Positions 1-8,026 of a stretch of DNA of 64,000 nt are shown here, one piece after another (positions within the stretch are counted from its first letter, which is position 1; the number at the start of each line of letters is the position of its first letter). The stretch spans positions 1 through 64,000 of the forward strand of contig NZ_LOCQ01000052.1 in assembly GCF_001677885.1 (NCBI RefSeq), in the 5' to 3' direction. This DNA is from Janthinobacterium psychrotolerans. Its GTDB lineage: Bacteria; Pseudomonadota; Gammaproteobacteria; Burkholderiales; Burkholderiaceae_D. A program made the position numbers and the translations under genes. Under the pieces are notes generated by a model that worked only from the letters and a program-made list of their open reading frames with translations, was not told where the DNA came from and did no database searches.

Positions 1-187
1 CGAAGCAGCCTTGTGAGCCGCCGTCACTGGAGGTGTTGCTGCCGGCGCCAGCGCGCAGGTAGCCGTGGAAGCCTTCGGAATCGGTCGGGTACATCGGGTC
101 TGCCATGGCCGAGCCGCTGGCGATGGCTAAAACGATGGCGGCAGGCAGCGCTTTCAAAGCGGCCTTCAACATGTTGCGATGCAGCAT
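1..187 (-). CDS. Carbohydrate porin, LamB/maltoporin type (N-terminal part only)
   Basis: The translated start gives a basic N-terminus, a hydrophobic core and an Ala-X-Ala cleavage site (ASGSAMA), i.e. a Sec signal peptide of about 27 residues. The mature part begins DPMYPTDSEGFHGYLRAGAG and continues to a Cys shortly after SDGGSQG, which is the typical first strand of maltoporin-type outer-membrane channels (FHGY...RxG then a conserved early Cys). The rest of the gene lies beyond the left edge. An AGGAGAC Shine-Dalgarno precedes the ATG at 187. It is divergent from glucokinase, which fits sugar uptake. Only about 62 residues are visible, so the substrate (maltodextrin or other sugar) cannot be told. 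Confidence 0.75.
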   Translation of the reverse strand, partial: MLHRNMLKAALKALPAAIVLAIASGSAMADPMYPTDSEGFHGYLRAGAGSNTSSDGGSQGCF

Positions 188-292
188 GGGTAAGTCTCCT
201 CAGTAGTTGTTTTTTTCTAGTACTTCGTGGCCGAATGTACTGGCCAGAAATCTTTCCAGCAGAGACATAGTAACTATACTACGAACAAATAT

Positions 293-307
293 CAACATAT
301 TATGTTG
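293..307. promoter_or_regulatory. 15-bp perfect palindrome (possible operator)
   Basis: CAACATA-T-TATGTTG is a perfect inverted repeat with a single central base, in the AT-rich part of the porin/glucokinase intergenic region. Size and position suit a repressor site; the binding protein is not identifiable from sequence. Confidence 0.4.
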
Positions 308-351
308 TAATCCTACGACTAGTCTGACACAGTTTATTTGACTATTTTTAC

Positions 352-363
352 GTTTGCGCAAAC
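352..363. promoter_or_regulatory. 12-bp CpG-centred palindrome (LacI-family-like operator)
   Basis: GTTTGCGCAAAC is a perfect palindrome with a central CG step, the usual symmetry of LacI/GalR-family operators. A related imperfect copy (TTCGCGCAAAA) follows within about 15 bp. The LacI-family gene two frames downstream (2424-3485) is the natural candidate to bind it, but this is inference. Confidence 0.4.
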
Positions 364-508
364 CACTTTTTATTCGCGCAAAACCGCTGCGAAAAGCGTG
401 TCGCCATTATCTGGCACGCACGGCGTATACACTCTAAAATCCGTGCTTTCACCATAACGACAGTTGCGCCGCAAAGACGGCGCACACAAACGAGACAAGA
501 ACGCCGCC

Positions 509-2422
509 ATGAGAATTGATGAAAGAACAGAAATAGCCGGCAGCGAGGCGGCCGACCGTTTTACCGATGGTCCGCGCCTGCTGGCCGATATCGGCGGCAC
601 CAACGCCCGCTTCGTGCTGGAAACGCGGCAAGGCCACCTGGAAGCGGTGGCCGTGCTGCCCTGCGACGACTACGCCTCGCTGCTTGACGCGATCAACGCC
701 TATATCGCCAGCCCCGAGGCGCGCGCCGCCGGTTCGGCACGCATACGCCACGCGGCCATCGCGATTGCCAACCCGATCGACGACGACAATATCCGCATGA
801 TGAACCACCACTGGTTCTTCTCGATCGAAGCGATGCGCGCGGCGCTGGGCCTCGACACCTTGCTGGTGGTGAATGATTTCACGGCGCTGGCCATGGCCCT
901 GCCCTATCTGCGGCCCGACCAGCGCATGCAGATCGGCGGCGGCATGGCGCGCGCCGACAGCGTGATCGGCCTGCTCGGCTCGGGCACGGGCCTGGGCGTG
1001 TCGGGCATGATACCGGCCGAAGACCGCTGGATCGCGCTCGGTAGCGAAGGCGGCCACGTCAGCTTTGCGCCGTGCGACCAGCGCGAGATGGACGTGCTGT
1101 CGTATGCCTGGCGCGAACTGTCGCACGTCTCGGCCGAACGGCTGGCGTCCGGCCGCGGCCTGGAACTGATCTACCGCGCCCTGTCGGAGCGCGCCGGCGT
1201 GACCGACGCGCAGCCGCTGCCGGCGTTTGAAATCACCAGCCGGGCGCTGGCCGGCGATTGCGCGGTGTGCCTGGAAGCGGTCGACTGCTTCTGCGCCATC
1301 CTCGGCTCCATCGCCGGCAATGTCGCCATGACGCTGGGGGCGCTGGGCGGCATCTATATCGGCGGCGGCATCGTGCCGCGCCTGGGCCCCTTGTTCGAGC
1401 GCTCGCAGTTCCGCGCGCGCTTCGAACAGAAGGGCCGCCTGAACGACTACCTGGCGCAGATTCCCACCTTTCTGATCACCGCCGAACTGCCGACCTTCCT
1501 GGGCATCGCCGCCATCCTGGCGCAAAAGCTCAAGCGGGCAAATTCTGGTGCGCCGGTGCTCGATTCGGTGCGTCAGGCGCGCGCGCGCATGAGCCCGTCA
1601 GAATGCAAGGTGGCCGACTGGGTGCTGAAGGAACCGAACGCCATGCTGACCTTGCCGATTGCCGAAATCGCCCTGCGCGTGGGCGTGAGCCAGCCGACCG
1701 TGATGCGCTTTTGCCGCTCGATCGGCGTGCAGGGACTGGCCGACTTCAAATTGAAACTGGCCTCGGGCCTGACCGGCGGCGCCATCACGGTGGCGCACTG
1801 CCATGTGGAGATGTCGGACTCGGACGCCGAACTGGCGCGCAAGGTGCTGGGCAACAGCGCCTCGGCCGCGCTGGCCATGCGCGACATGCTGGACGTGAAA
1901 GCGCTGACCGAAGCGATCGACATGCTGCGCGACGCGCGCCGGGTGGAATTGCTGGCCGTGGGCAGCGCGCGCGTGGTGGCCGACGACATGCAGCACAAGC
2001 TGCTCAACCTGGGCATCGTCAGCAGCTATTTTGCCGACCAGCAGGCGCAGGAAATGAGCGCGGCCATGCTGAAACCGGGCGACGTGGCGCTGGTGATTTC
2101 GCGCTCGGGCGCCCTGCCCGAACTGCTGCGCACGGTGAAAGTGGCGCAGGGCTGCGGCGCGCGCGTGCTGGCCATTACGGCCAGCGGCTCGCCGCTGTCG
2201 CGCCAGGCCGACGTGCTGCTGACATTGAACCACCCGGAAGGCAACCTGAACTTCGTGCCGATGATCGTGCGCCTGCTGCAGCTGATGATGCTCGATATTC
2301 TGTCGGTGGGCCTGGCGCGGCGCGACACGGTACAGCGCAGCGGCGCGGCCGGACCGGAAGCAGGCCAGCTGCACGGCATGCGCATCAGCGGCAAGCTGAA
2401 GTTCGGCGGCCATCTGGAATAG
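509..2422 (+). CDS. glk: Bifunctional glucokinase / HexR-type RpiR regulator
   Basis: A fused protein of about 637 residues. Residues ~20-345 are a bacterial Glk-family glucokinase: phosphate loop LADIGGTNAR (25-34), catalytic ND (121-122), GSGTGLGVS (157-165) and SEGGHVSF (178-185). Residues ~352-637 are an RpiR-family regulator like HexR: an N-terminal helix-turn-helix (IAEIALRVGVSQPTVMRF) and a SIS sugar-phosphate isomerase fold (LLAVGSARVVADD, VISRSG). This fusion is known in Burkholderiales, where it would phosphorylate glucose and sense Entner-Doudoroff intermediates. The ATG at 509 is preferred to the TTG 45 bp upstream because Glk homology starts soon after it; the Shine-Dalgarno is weak. 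The gene is followed with 1 bp spacing by a LacI-type regulator. Confidence 0.93.
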   Translation: MRIDERTEIAGSEAADRFTDGPRLLADIGGTNARFVLETRQGHLEAVAVLPCDDYASLLDAINAYIASPEARAAGSARIRHAAIAIANPIDDDNIRMMNHHWFFSIEAMRAALGLDTLLVVNDFTALAMALPYLRPDQRMQIGGGMARADSVIGLLGSGTGLGVSGMIPAEDRWIALGSEGGHVSFAPCDQREMDVLSYAWRELSHVSAERLASGRGLELIYRALSERAGVTDAQPLPAFEITSRALAGDCAVCLEAVDCFCAILGSIAGNVAMTLGALGGIYIGGGIVPRLGPLFERSQFRARFEQKGRLNDYLAQIPTFLITAELPTFLGIAAILAQKLKRANSGAPVLDSVRQARARMSPSECKVADWVLKEPNAMLTLPIAEIALRVGVSQPTVMRFCRSIGVQGLADFKLKLASGLTGGAITVAHCHVEMSDSDAELARKVLGNSASAALAMRDMLDVKALTEAIDMLRDARRVELLAVGSARVVADDMQHKLLNLGIVSSYFADQQAQEMSAAMLKPGDVALVISRSGALPELLRTVKVAQGCGARVLAITASGSPLSRQADVLLTLNHPEGNLNFVPMIVRLLQLMMLDILSVGLARRDTVQRSGAAGPEAGQLHGMRISGKLKFGGHLE

Positions 2423-2423
2423 G

Positions 2424-3485
2424 ATGGCGACCTCTCCCACCACGGCCATCGACGCGCCGGCCGGCGCCACCGTGCACGACGTGGCGCGCCTGGCCGGCGT
2501 ATCGGCCATGACGGTGTCGCGCGTGATCAACGGACGCGCCAGCGTCAGCGCCGCCACGCGCGGCAAGGTCGACGCGGCGATCGCCGCGCTGCGCTACCAG
2601 CCCAACCTGGCGGCGCGGGCCGCGCGCACCGGCACCCTGCGCATCGGCCTGTTGTACAGCAATCCCAGCGCCGCCTACCTCAGCGAATTCCTGGTCGGCG
2701 CCATGGAGCAATGCAGCCAGAGCGGCGGCCAGCTGCTGCTCGAACGCTGCACCGACAGCGGCGGCCAGCGCGCCGCCATCGACAAGCTGGTGGCGGCCGG
2801 CGTGGACGGCATCCTGATCCCGCCGCCGCTGTGCGACTCGCGCCAGGTGCAGGCGCGCCTGAACCGCATCGGCATGCCGTCGATCGCGGTGGCCACCGGC
2901 CAGCCCTCGCCGGCGATTTCCGCCGTGCGCATTGACGACTACCAGGGTGCGCTGGCGATGACGCGCCACCTGCTGGCGCTCGGCCACCGCGATATCGGCT
3001 TTATCCGTGGCGACCCGGCCCATACGCCAGCCCTGCTGCGCCAGCAGGCGTTTATCGATGCGATGCGGGAAGCGGGGCTGGCCGTGCCGCCATACCGGCT
3101 GGCGCAAGGCATGTTTACCTACCGCTCGGGCCTGGAGGCGGCGCGTCGGCTGCTGGAGGCGCCGACGCGGCCCAGCGCCATCTTCGCCAGCAACGACGAT
3201 ATGGCGGCCGCCACCCTGGCCGTGGCGCACGGCATGGGCCTGGCGGTGCCGCAGCAGCTGGCCGTCTGCGGCTACGACGACACGCCGGTGGCCACCACCG
3301 TGTGGCCCGAACTGAGCACCATCCACCAGCCGATCGCCGCCATGGCGCGCGCCGCCGTGACCCTGGTGCTCGACGAGATACGCCAGCGCCGCGCCGGCGA
3401 CGTCGCGCCCGCCACGCACCAGTTGCTGGCGTTTACGCTGATGGCGCGCGCATCGACAGCGGCAGCCGCCAAGCCTGCCTTATAG
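2424..3485 (+). CDS. LacI/GalR-family transcriptional regulator
   Basis: 353 residues. The N-terminal DNA-binding part is classical: VHDVARLAGVSAMTVSRVIN (17-36), followed by the hinge helix region ALRYQPNLAARAART. The rest is the periplasmic-binding-protein-like sensor core with the late motif ASNDDMAAATLAVAHGMG and the CGYDDTPVATTVWPELSTI block typical of the family. It starts 1 bp after the glucokinase stop, so translation is probably coupled. Likely target sites are the CG-centred palindromes at 352-363 and 6894-6909. The effector sugar cannot be read from the sequence. Its 3' end overlaps the convergent hemerythrin gene by 6 bp. Confidence 0.92.
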   Translation: MATSPTTAIDAPAGATVHDVARLAGVSAMTVSRVINGRASVSAATRGKVDAAIAALRYQPNLAARAARTGTLRIGLLYSNPSAAYLSEFLVGAMEQCSQSGGQLLLERCTDSGGQRAAIDKLVAAGVDGILIPPPLCDSRQVQARLNRIGMPSIAVATGQPSPAISAVRIDDYQGALAMTRHLLALGHRDIGFIRGDPAHTPALLRQQAFIDAMREAGLAVPPYRLAQGMFTYRSGLEAARRLLEAPTRPSAIFASNDDMAAATLAVAHGMGLAVPQQLAVCGYDDTPVATTVWPELSTIHQPIAAMARAAVTLVLDEIRQRRAGDVAPATHQLLAFTLMARASTAAAAKPAL

Positions 3486-4037
3486 CGCGCCCTGCTGCCC
3501 GATCGACGATGCCGGCGGCGCCATGCCCTGCCCGCCTTGCATCTGCATCTCGGGCAGCTCGATTTCCGCCTTGCGCGCCACAATCTGGCGGCCCAGCTCC
3601 AGCAGGTCGATCTTGGCCTCGCGCGCGGCCGGGAAGATCTCGTTTTCCTCTTCCTCGACATGGTGGGCGATCTGCTCGGACAGCACCTTGACCCTCGCGT
3701 CATACAGGTCTTCGCCCGGCGCCATCGAGACGATCTGCGCGATCAGCTCCTTGGCCGACGCGTGCTCGACGCGCGCCTCGTCGACCAGGTCCTGGTTGCT
3801 TCGCGCGGCCTTGCGCACGGCCGGGTAAAACAGTTCCTCCTCCGCGGTGGCATGTTTGCTCAGCTCGGTACAGATCTTCAGCGCCAGCTTGCGCTTGCTG
3901 ACCAGCGAACGGTCGCTGAGGGCTTCGTATTGTTCGAACAGTTCCTTGACGTTCTGGTGGTCCTGGGCCAGCAATTCGAGCGCGTCGATATCGCCGTCCT
4001 GGGCCATGGCATCTGCCTGATGGGATTGGGTGGCCAT
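3480..4037 (-). CDS. Hemerythrin HHE-domain protein
   Basis: 185 residues, soluble, all-alpha. Candidate di-iron ligands are spaced as in HHE cation-binding domains: H27 (AQDHQNVKELF), H62 with E66-E68 (SKHATAEEE), H92 (VEHASAKELI), and H125/H126 with a downstream glutamate run (AHHVEEEENEIFPAARE). The C-terminal 40 residues are low-complexity and Gln/Gly/Pro-rich. Proteins of this type bind O2 or respond to oxidative or nitrosative stress; the exact role is unknown. The start at 4037 has a GGAG about 9 nt upstream. It lies downstream of the KGG-repeat stress gene on the same strand, with a strong hairpin between them. Confidence 0.88.
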   Translation of the reverse strand: MATQSHQADAMAQDGDIDALELLAQDHQNVKELFEQYEALSDRSLVSKRKLALKICTELSKHATAEEELFYPAVRKAARSNQDLVDEARVEHASAKELIAQIVSMAPGEDLYDARVKVLSEQIAHHVEEEENEIFPAAREAKIDLLELGRQIVARKAEIELPEMQMQGGQGMAPPASSIGQQGAL

Positions 4038-4058
4038 GTGGGTTTCTCCGAAGGATAA

Positions 4059-4078
4059 CGGCGCACGGCGGTGCGCCG
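4059..4078. terminator. Hairpin between the KGG-protein and hemerythrin genes
   Basis: Perfect 8-bp arms CGGCGCAC/GTGCGCCG around a GGCG loop, 28 nt after the KGG gene stop and about 20 nt before the hemerythrin start. There is no U-run on either strand, so it is either a weak terminator or a structure controlling translation of the hemerythrin gene. Confidence 0.4.
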
Positions 4079-4105
4079 GGAAGTCGTCAGCTTTGAACGC
4101 GGCGA

Positions 4106-4549
4106 TCAGCCGCCCTGCTTGCCGCCATCGTTCTTGTGGCTCTGGCGGCCCGCTGCGGCGTGCTGCTCGGGGGTGCCGCCACGGGTGCCGCCGGAAGCGC
4201 CCGAACCGGAGCCGGAGCCCGACCCGGCACCCGACTTGCCGCCGCTGCCGCCTTCGCTGTCATCGCTCTGGCGGTTGCCATCGTTCTTGTGGCTCTGGGC
4301 GCCGGCGGCGCGCGCCTCTTCGGACGTGAACTCGTGCGCGCGGCCCGAGGCGTGGGCGGCGCGGCCACCTTCGGCGGCGATCTCGCGCTGCTTGTCCGGG
4401 TCCATCGAGGCGAAGCCGCGGTTGCTGGTGTCGCCCGACTGGCGGCTGCCGCCGGAACCGCCTTGATCATCCTGGTCGTCCTGCTTGCCGCCCTGCTTGC
4501 CCTGGTTGCCGCCTTGATTACCGCCTTGATTACCTTGATTGCTGGCCAT
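4106..4549 (-). CDS. KGG-motif, glycine-rich stress-type protein
   Basis: 148 residues of very low complexity. The N-terminus is made of repeats of NQGG/KQGG, then comes RGFASMDPDKQREIAAEGGRA, AHEFTSEEARAAGAQSHKND, a Gly/Ser tract (GSGSGSGSG) and a final TPEQHAAAGRQSHKNDGGKQGG. The (F/G)AxMDPxKQREIAxxGG and EEAR-AGxxSHKN units are the KGG/con-10-like repeats seen in hydrophilic, general-stress-induced proteins (GsiB, YciG type). It is probably intrinsically disordered. The start at 4549 is set by a strong AGGAG 7 nt upstream; the longer frame upstream has no ribosome site. A role in desiccation or stress tolerance is by family only. Confidence 0.85.
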   Translation of the reverse strand: MASNQGNQGGNQGGNQGKQGGKQDDQDDQGGSGGSRQSGDTSNRGFASMDPDKQREIAAEGGRAAHASGRAHEFTSEEARAAGAQSHKNDGNRQSDDSEGGSGGKSGAGSGSGSGSGASGGTRGGTPEQHAAAGRQSHKNDGGKQGG

Positions 4550-4703
4550 GTCATTCTCCTGTGAGTCGACGTGAATAAAGAGAGACGGCGGCGCGATCAC
4601 GACAGGACCGCGACAGCCGAGGCTCAAATTCTAGGCAAGGGACAGGGGCGAGTGTGTAGGACGTCTACTCGCCGCAAGGTAGGGAAAGCCGGAAGTACGG
4701 CTA

Positions 4704-4736
4704 CTGTTTGACGCAGATCAAGACTGCGTCAAACAG
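4704..4736. repeat. Perfect 13-bp inverted repeat (hairpin)
   Basis: Arms CTGTTTGACGCAG and CTGCGTCAAACAG flank the 7-nt loop ATCAAGA. It lies 11 bp downstream of the PfkB kinase stop and upstream of the KGG gene. No T-run follows on the minus strand, so it may be a rho-independent-like stop, a 3' mRNA stabiliser or a regulator site. Confidence 0.6.
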
Positions 4737-4746
4737 GGATTGAAAG

Positions 4747-5667
4747 CTAAACGAAAAGCACGGTGCGCGCCGCCAGCGATTCGATCAGCTCCACCGATGG
4801 CGGCGAGCCGCCGGCGGCCAGGCAGGCGCCCGCGCCGGCCGCCACGGCGTAGCGCAGATGCTCGCCGCCGTCGACGCCGGGACGGTACATCAGGCTGTAC
4901 AGCAGGCCGCCGATGCTGGCGTCGCCGGCGCCCACCGAATCGACCACCTCGATCTTCGGTGGCGACGCCTGCCAGCTGCGCTCGCCCTGATAAAGCGATG
5001 CGCCAGCGGCGCCGCGCGTGTACAGGAAAGTCGCCTGCGGGTTCCAGCTGCGCAGCTGGGCAAACGAGGCGTCGATCCGGTCGTGGCGGAACAGGCCCGC
5101 CAGGTCTTCATCGGATACTTTCACCACATCGGCCAGCGCCGTCATGCGCGCCAGCGTGGCGTCGTAGCGTTCGTCCATCATCACGCGGAAATTGGGGTCA
5201 TAGCTGATCTTCACGCCAGCCGCCTTGAGCGCCTCGGCCAGCGCCACCAGCTTGCCGGCCAGCGGTTCGCGCGCCAGGCTGATGCCGCCGAAGTGCACCC
5301 ATTGCGCGCCCTGCATCCAGCCGGCCGGCAGCTGCGCCGCGTCGAAATGCAGGTCGGCGCTGTCATCGCCGATAAAGTAATAGGTCGGCGGATGCAGCTC
5401 ATGCACGATGGCCAGCAGCGGCGACTTGGCGTAGCGCTGCAGGAAGCGCGCATCGAGACCGGCCGCGTCGTTGGCCTTGGCCAGCGCGTCACCGAACACA
5501 TCGAGGCTGACGGCGCCGGCAAAGGCGCTCGGCACGCCCAGCCTGGCCATCACGCGCGCCACGTTCCAGGTCGAGCCGCCAACCTGGCTGCGCCACTGGT
5601 CGCTGCCGGTGCGCAGCATGTCGGTCAGCGCTTCGCCGGCCGAGACAAAGGAAGGAAAGCCGCTCAT
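4747..5667 (-). CDS. PfkB-family carbohydrate kinase, probable fructokinase
   Basis: 306 residues of the ribokinase/PfkB family. Visible motifs are the substrate-binding GGSTWNVARVMARLG (30-44), YDPNFR (156-161), KVSDEDLAGLF (183-193) and the C-terminal anion hole with catalytic base DSVGAGDASIGGLL (GAGD at 246-249, Asp249). Length is normal. It overlaps the upstream sugar isomerase gene by 4 bp (ATGA), so the two are co-translated. An isomerase of the AGE/mannose-isomerase type would feed fructose to this kinase, giving fructose-6-phosphate; that makes fructokinase the best guess, though 2-keto-3-deoxygluconate kinase cannot be excluded. Confidence 0.85.
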   Translation of the reverse strand: MSGFPSFVSAGEALTDMLRTGSDQWRSQVGGSTWNVARVMARLGVPSAFAGAVSLDVFGDALAKANDAAGLDARFLQRYAKSPLLAIVHELHPPTYYFIGDDSADLHFDAAQLPAGWMQGAQWVHFGGISLAREPLAGKLVALAEALKAAGVKISYDPNFRVMMDERYDATLARMTALADVVKVSDEDLAGLFRHDRIDASFAQLRSWNPQATFLYTRGAAGASLYQGERSWQASPPKIEVVDSVGAGDASIGGLLYSLMYRPGVDGGEHLRYAVAAGAGACLAAGGSPPSVELIESLAARTVLFV

Positions 5668-6878
5668 GCCGCACCGCCGATCACGTTCAGCACTTCATAG
5701 CAGGCGCCCATGGTGTGGTAATCGGTCTTGCCGGCCGGGCTTTTCTCATTGCTGATCTTCTGATTGTCGGGCGTCAGGATGCGGTACCAGGCGCCGTGGT
5801 CATGGTCGACGAAGTGCTTCCAGCTGTAGTCCCAGATCCTGTCGTAAGTCTGCCAGTAGCTTTCATCGCCGGTGCGCCGGGCCAGCACGGCGCAAGCGGC
5901 AAAGCTTTCGGCCTGCACCCAGAAATACTTGTCACCATCGCAGATCTCATCCTGCGGGCCGAAGCCGTAATGGATGCCGCCATGCGTGTGGTCCCAGGCT
6001 TTGGCCAGGGCGGTGTCGAACAGTTCGCGCGCGCGCGGCAGCAGCCAGTCCGATGGCCCGGCCATGAATTTGGCGTGGCGTTCCATGATCAGCAGCAGCT
6101 TGGCCCATTCCGTAAAGTGGCCGGGCTGGTAGCCCCAGGGGCGGAAGATATTGCTCTTGTCGTGCAGGTTGTAGTCCCAGTCGATCGACCAGTCGGGTTT
6201 GTAATGCTCCCAGATCATGCCATCGGCCAGGCCAGCCTGGCGCACGGTGATATTGTGCGCCAGCGTTTCGGCGCGGTGCAGGTAGCGCGCCTCGCCGGTC
6301 GCCTCGAAGGCCGCCAGCATCGCTTCGCAAGCGTGCATATTGGCGTTCTGGCCGCGGTAGCCGTCGAGGGTTGCCCAGTCGGCGCTGGCCACATCGGCAT
6401 ACAGGCCGTGCTCGGGCAGCCACAGGCGCTGCTCCATCAGCTCGAACGTCTCGTCGAGATACGCGCGCGCTTCCTGCATGCCGGCGGCAAGCGCATGCGC
6501 GTAGGCCAGCAGCACGAAGGCCAGGCCATAGCAGTGGTTGGCGCCGTCCTGCACGGTTTTCACGCCATCCTGCCACGTCAGCTGCCAGGCGTAGCCGCCG
6601 GTTTCCGGGTTGCGGTGCACATCGCGCAGGAAGGCCACCCCATGACGCAGCGCGGCCTGGTAGTCGTCGTCGCCGAACTGGCGGTAGGCCATGGCGTAAT
6701 TGAAGATGAAGCGCGTGCTGCTGACCAGGTGGCGCGTGGTGGTGTCGTAGATAGTGCCGTCGTCGAGGAAGAAATGGTAAAAACCGCCGCTGGCGTCGAG
6801 CGCGCGCGGATGGTAAAACCGCATCGTCTGCAGGATATGCTGCTCGAGCATGCTCTTGGAACGGAAATCGGGATTCAT
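5664..6878 (-). CDS. AGE-family sugar epimerase/isomerase (mannose isomerase-like)
   Basis: 404 residues, an (alpha/alpha)6-barrel protein of the N-acylglucosamine 2-epimerase family. Diagnostic segments are RGQNANMHACEAMLAAFEAT (175-194), IFRPWGYQPGHFTEWAKLL (244-262) and GKTDYHTMGACYE (382-394). Histidines at about 182, 254 and 387 occupy the positions of the catalytic histidines of YihS-type isomerases. It likely interconverts an unphosphorylated aldose and ketose (mannose/fructose is the common case) in the cytoplasm. It is the first gene of an operon with the PfkB kinase. A perfect palindromic operator (6894-6909) lies just upstream, arguing for control by a LacI-family repressor. Confidence 0.87.
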   Translation of the reverse strand: MNPDFRSKSMLEQHILQTMRFYHPRALDASGGFYHFFLDDGTIYDTTTRHLVSSTRFIFNYAMAYRQFGDDDYQAALRHGVAFLRDVHRNPETGGYAWQLTWQDGVKTVQDGANHCYGLAFVLLAYAHALAAGMQEARAYLDETFELMEQRLWLPEHGLYADVASADWATLDGYRGQNANMHACEAMLAAFEATGEARYLHRAETLAHNITVRQAGLADGMIWEHYKPDWSIDWDYNLHDKSNIFRPWGYQPGHFTEWAKLLLIMERHAKFMAGPSDWLLPRARELFDTALAKAWDHTHGGIHYGFGPQDEICDGDKYFWVQAESFAACAVLARRTGDESYWQTYDRIWDYSWKHFVDHDHGAWYRILTPDNQKISNEKSPAGKTDYHTMGACYEVLNVIGGAA

Positions 6879-6893
6879 GAGTCTCTCATCATA

Positions 6894-6909
6894 TTGTTAT
6901 CGATAACAA
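6894..6909. promoter_or_regulatory. 16-bp palindromic LacI-family operator
   Basis: TTGTTATCGATAACAA is perfectly symmetric with a central CG, 16 bp upstream of the isomerase ATG and inside a locally AT-rich stretch. This matches the half-site layout of GntR/ScrR-like members of the LacI family. The protein at 2424-3485 is the obvious local candidate; this pairing is inference. Confidence 0.65.
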
Positions 6910-6935
6910 ATATCATATCACGCCAACCCGGCATC

Positions 6936-7937
6936 CTACCTCGGCAAGCCGCCTGCGGCCTTCGCTTGCGCCAGTTTTTCGCGCCATGCCGCCGCCTGTG
7001 CCGGATCGGCAGCTTGCCCCAGCTCGCCATGTTCATACACTTTCACCAGACGCTCCATCGCCTCGACGTCGCCCTGCCGCGCGGCCAGCAGGTACAGCGC
7101 GAACGGCGGCGGCGCCGGCCCTTGCCGGGTCGGCCCGCCACGGCCCTGCTCGAGCAGGCGCGCAAAGCCGGTCTGGCCGGGCGGACTTTTGGCGATCGCC
7201 GCCATTTCATACCAGCCCAGCGCCGCCTCGTCGCTTTGCGCCACGCCCTGCCCCACTTCATACGAGTAGGCGACATTGTTCAGTCCAGGCGGATCGAGCG
7301 CCTTGGCCGCCTGCGTGTACCAGCCGAACGCCTCCTTGCGCTGGGCCTCGTCGGTGGCCGTCATCATGAGCCGGTAGCCGATCTCATTATAGGCCGGGAA
7401 GTAGCCGTTTTCGGCATGTATCTTCAGCCAGTGCAGCGCATGCGCGCGTTCCTCGGGACTACTGTGGATGGTTTCGTATTGCAGCGCCAGGGTGATGTGA
7501 GCCTGCTCGACGCCTTGCGCCGCCGCCTTGCGCAGCCAGTATTGACCCTGCTTGCGGTCCACCGCCACGCCCTGGCCGTGCGTCAGCGTCACGCCGAGGA
7601 TGGACTGCGCCGTGCCATCGCCGCCTTCGGCCGATTTTTTCAGCCAGACCAGGCTGGCATCGCGGTCGCGCGGCGTGCCCTGGCCGTCGTGCAGCATGCC
7701 GGCCAGTTGCAGCTGGGCCGCCGCATCGCCGGCCTGCGCGCCGGCGCGCGCCTGTTCAAACGCGGCGACCTTGCCGGCTGACAGGTCGGCCGGCCGGTTG
7801 ACCACCGCGTCGACTTTCTGGCGCAGCGCATCAAGACCGCTCATGTCGAACGGCACCAGCGCCGGGTGCTGGCGTTGTTGCTGCGCCATCGCCGCCGCCG
7901 GCAGCATCAGGGAAAAAGCCAGGAGATATTTCAGCAT
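6936..7937 (-). CDS. Secreted Sel1-repeat (TPR-like) protein
   Basis: 333 residues. A signal peptide is clear (MLKYLLAFSLMLPAAAMAQ, cleavage after residue 19). From about residue 60 the protein is a run of Sel1-like repeats: AQLQLAGMLHDGQGTPRDRD, AQSILGVTLTHGQGVAVDRK, AHITLALQYE, NNVAYSYEVGQGVAQSDE and a last one near the C-terminus, giving 5-6 helix pairs. Such proteins are periplasmic scaffolds for protein-protein contacts; no enzymatic motif is seen. It is a solo gene, convergent to nothing and with a weak ribosome site. The specific role is unknown. Confidence 0.85.
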   Translation of the reverse strand: MLKYLLAFSLMLPAAAMAQQQRQHPALVPFDMSGLDALRQKVDAVVNRPADLSAGKVAAFEQARAGAQAGDAAAQLQLAGMLHDGQGTPRDRDASLVWLKKSAEGGDGTAQSILGVTLTHGQGVAVDRKQGQYWLRKAAAQGVEQAHITLALQYETIHSSPEERAHALHWLKIHAENGYFPAYNEIGYRLMMTATDEAQRKEAFGWYTQAAKALDPPGLNNVAYSYEVGQGVAQSDEAALGWYEMAAIAKSPPGQTGFARLLEQGRGGPTRQGPAPPPFALYLLAARQGDVEAMERLVKVYEHGELGQAADPAQAAAWREKLAQAKAAGGLPR

Positions 7938-8026
7938 GGGTCATCTGGAAAAATGTGCAGCCGCCATGGTAGCCGAAGCCGCCTGCAAGACAGCGCGCGG
8001 CTCGCGGCTGCGGCGCGCAATCATGC

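Larger units (their letters stand above)
188..508. promoter_or_regulatory. Divergent porin/glucokinase promoter region
   Basis: This 321-bp gene-free stretch separates the porin start from the glucokinase start and is clearly AT-richer than its surroundings between about 225 and 375. It holds two perfect palindromes (listed separately at 293-307 and 352-363) and a GTA-N7-TAC dyad at 270-282 that weakly resembles HexR-type sites. I cannot assign -35/-10 boxes with confidence. No small ORF here looks real. Inference: the site of sugar-responsive control by the HexR domain and/or the LacI-type protein encoded just downstream. Confidence 0.5.

Noticed and set aside
5715..7781. 688-codon plus-strand open frame over the isomerase and Sel1 genes
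   Set aside because: Antisense to clear genes; no signal, motif or start.
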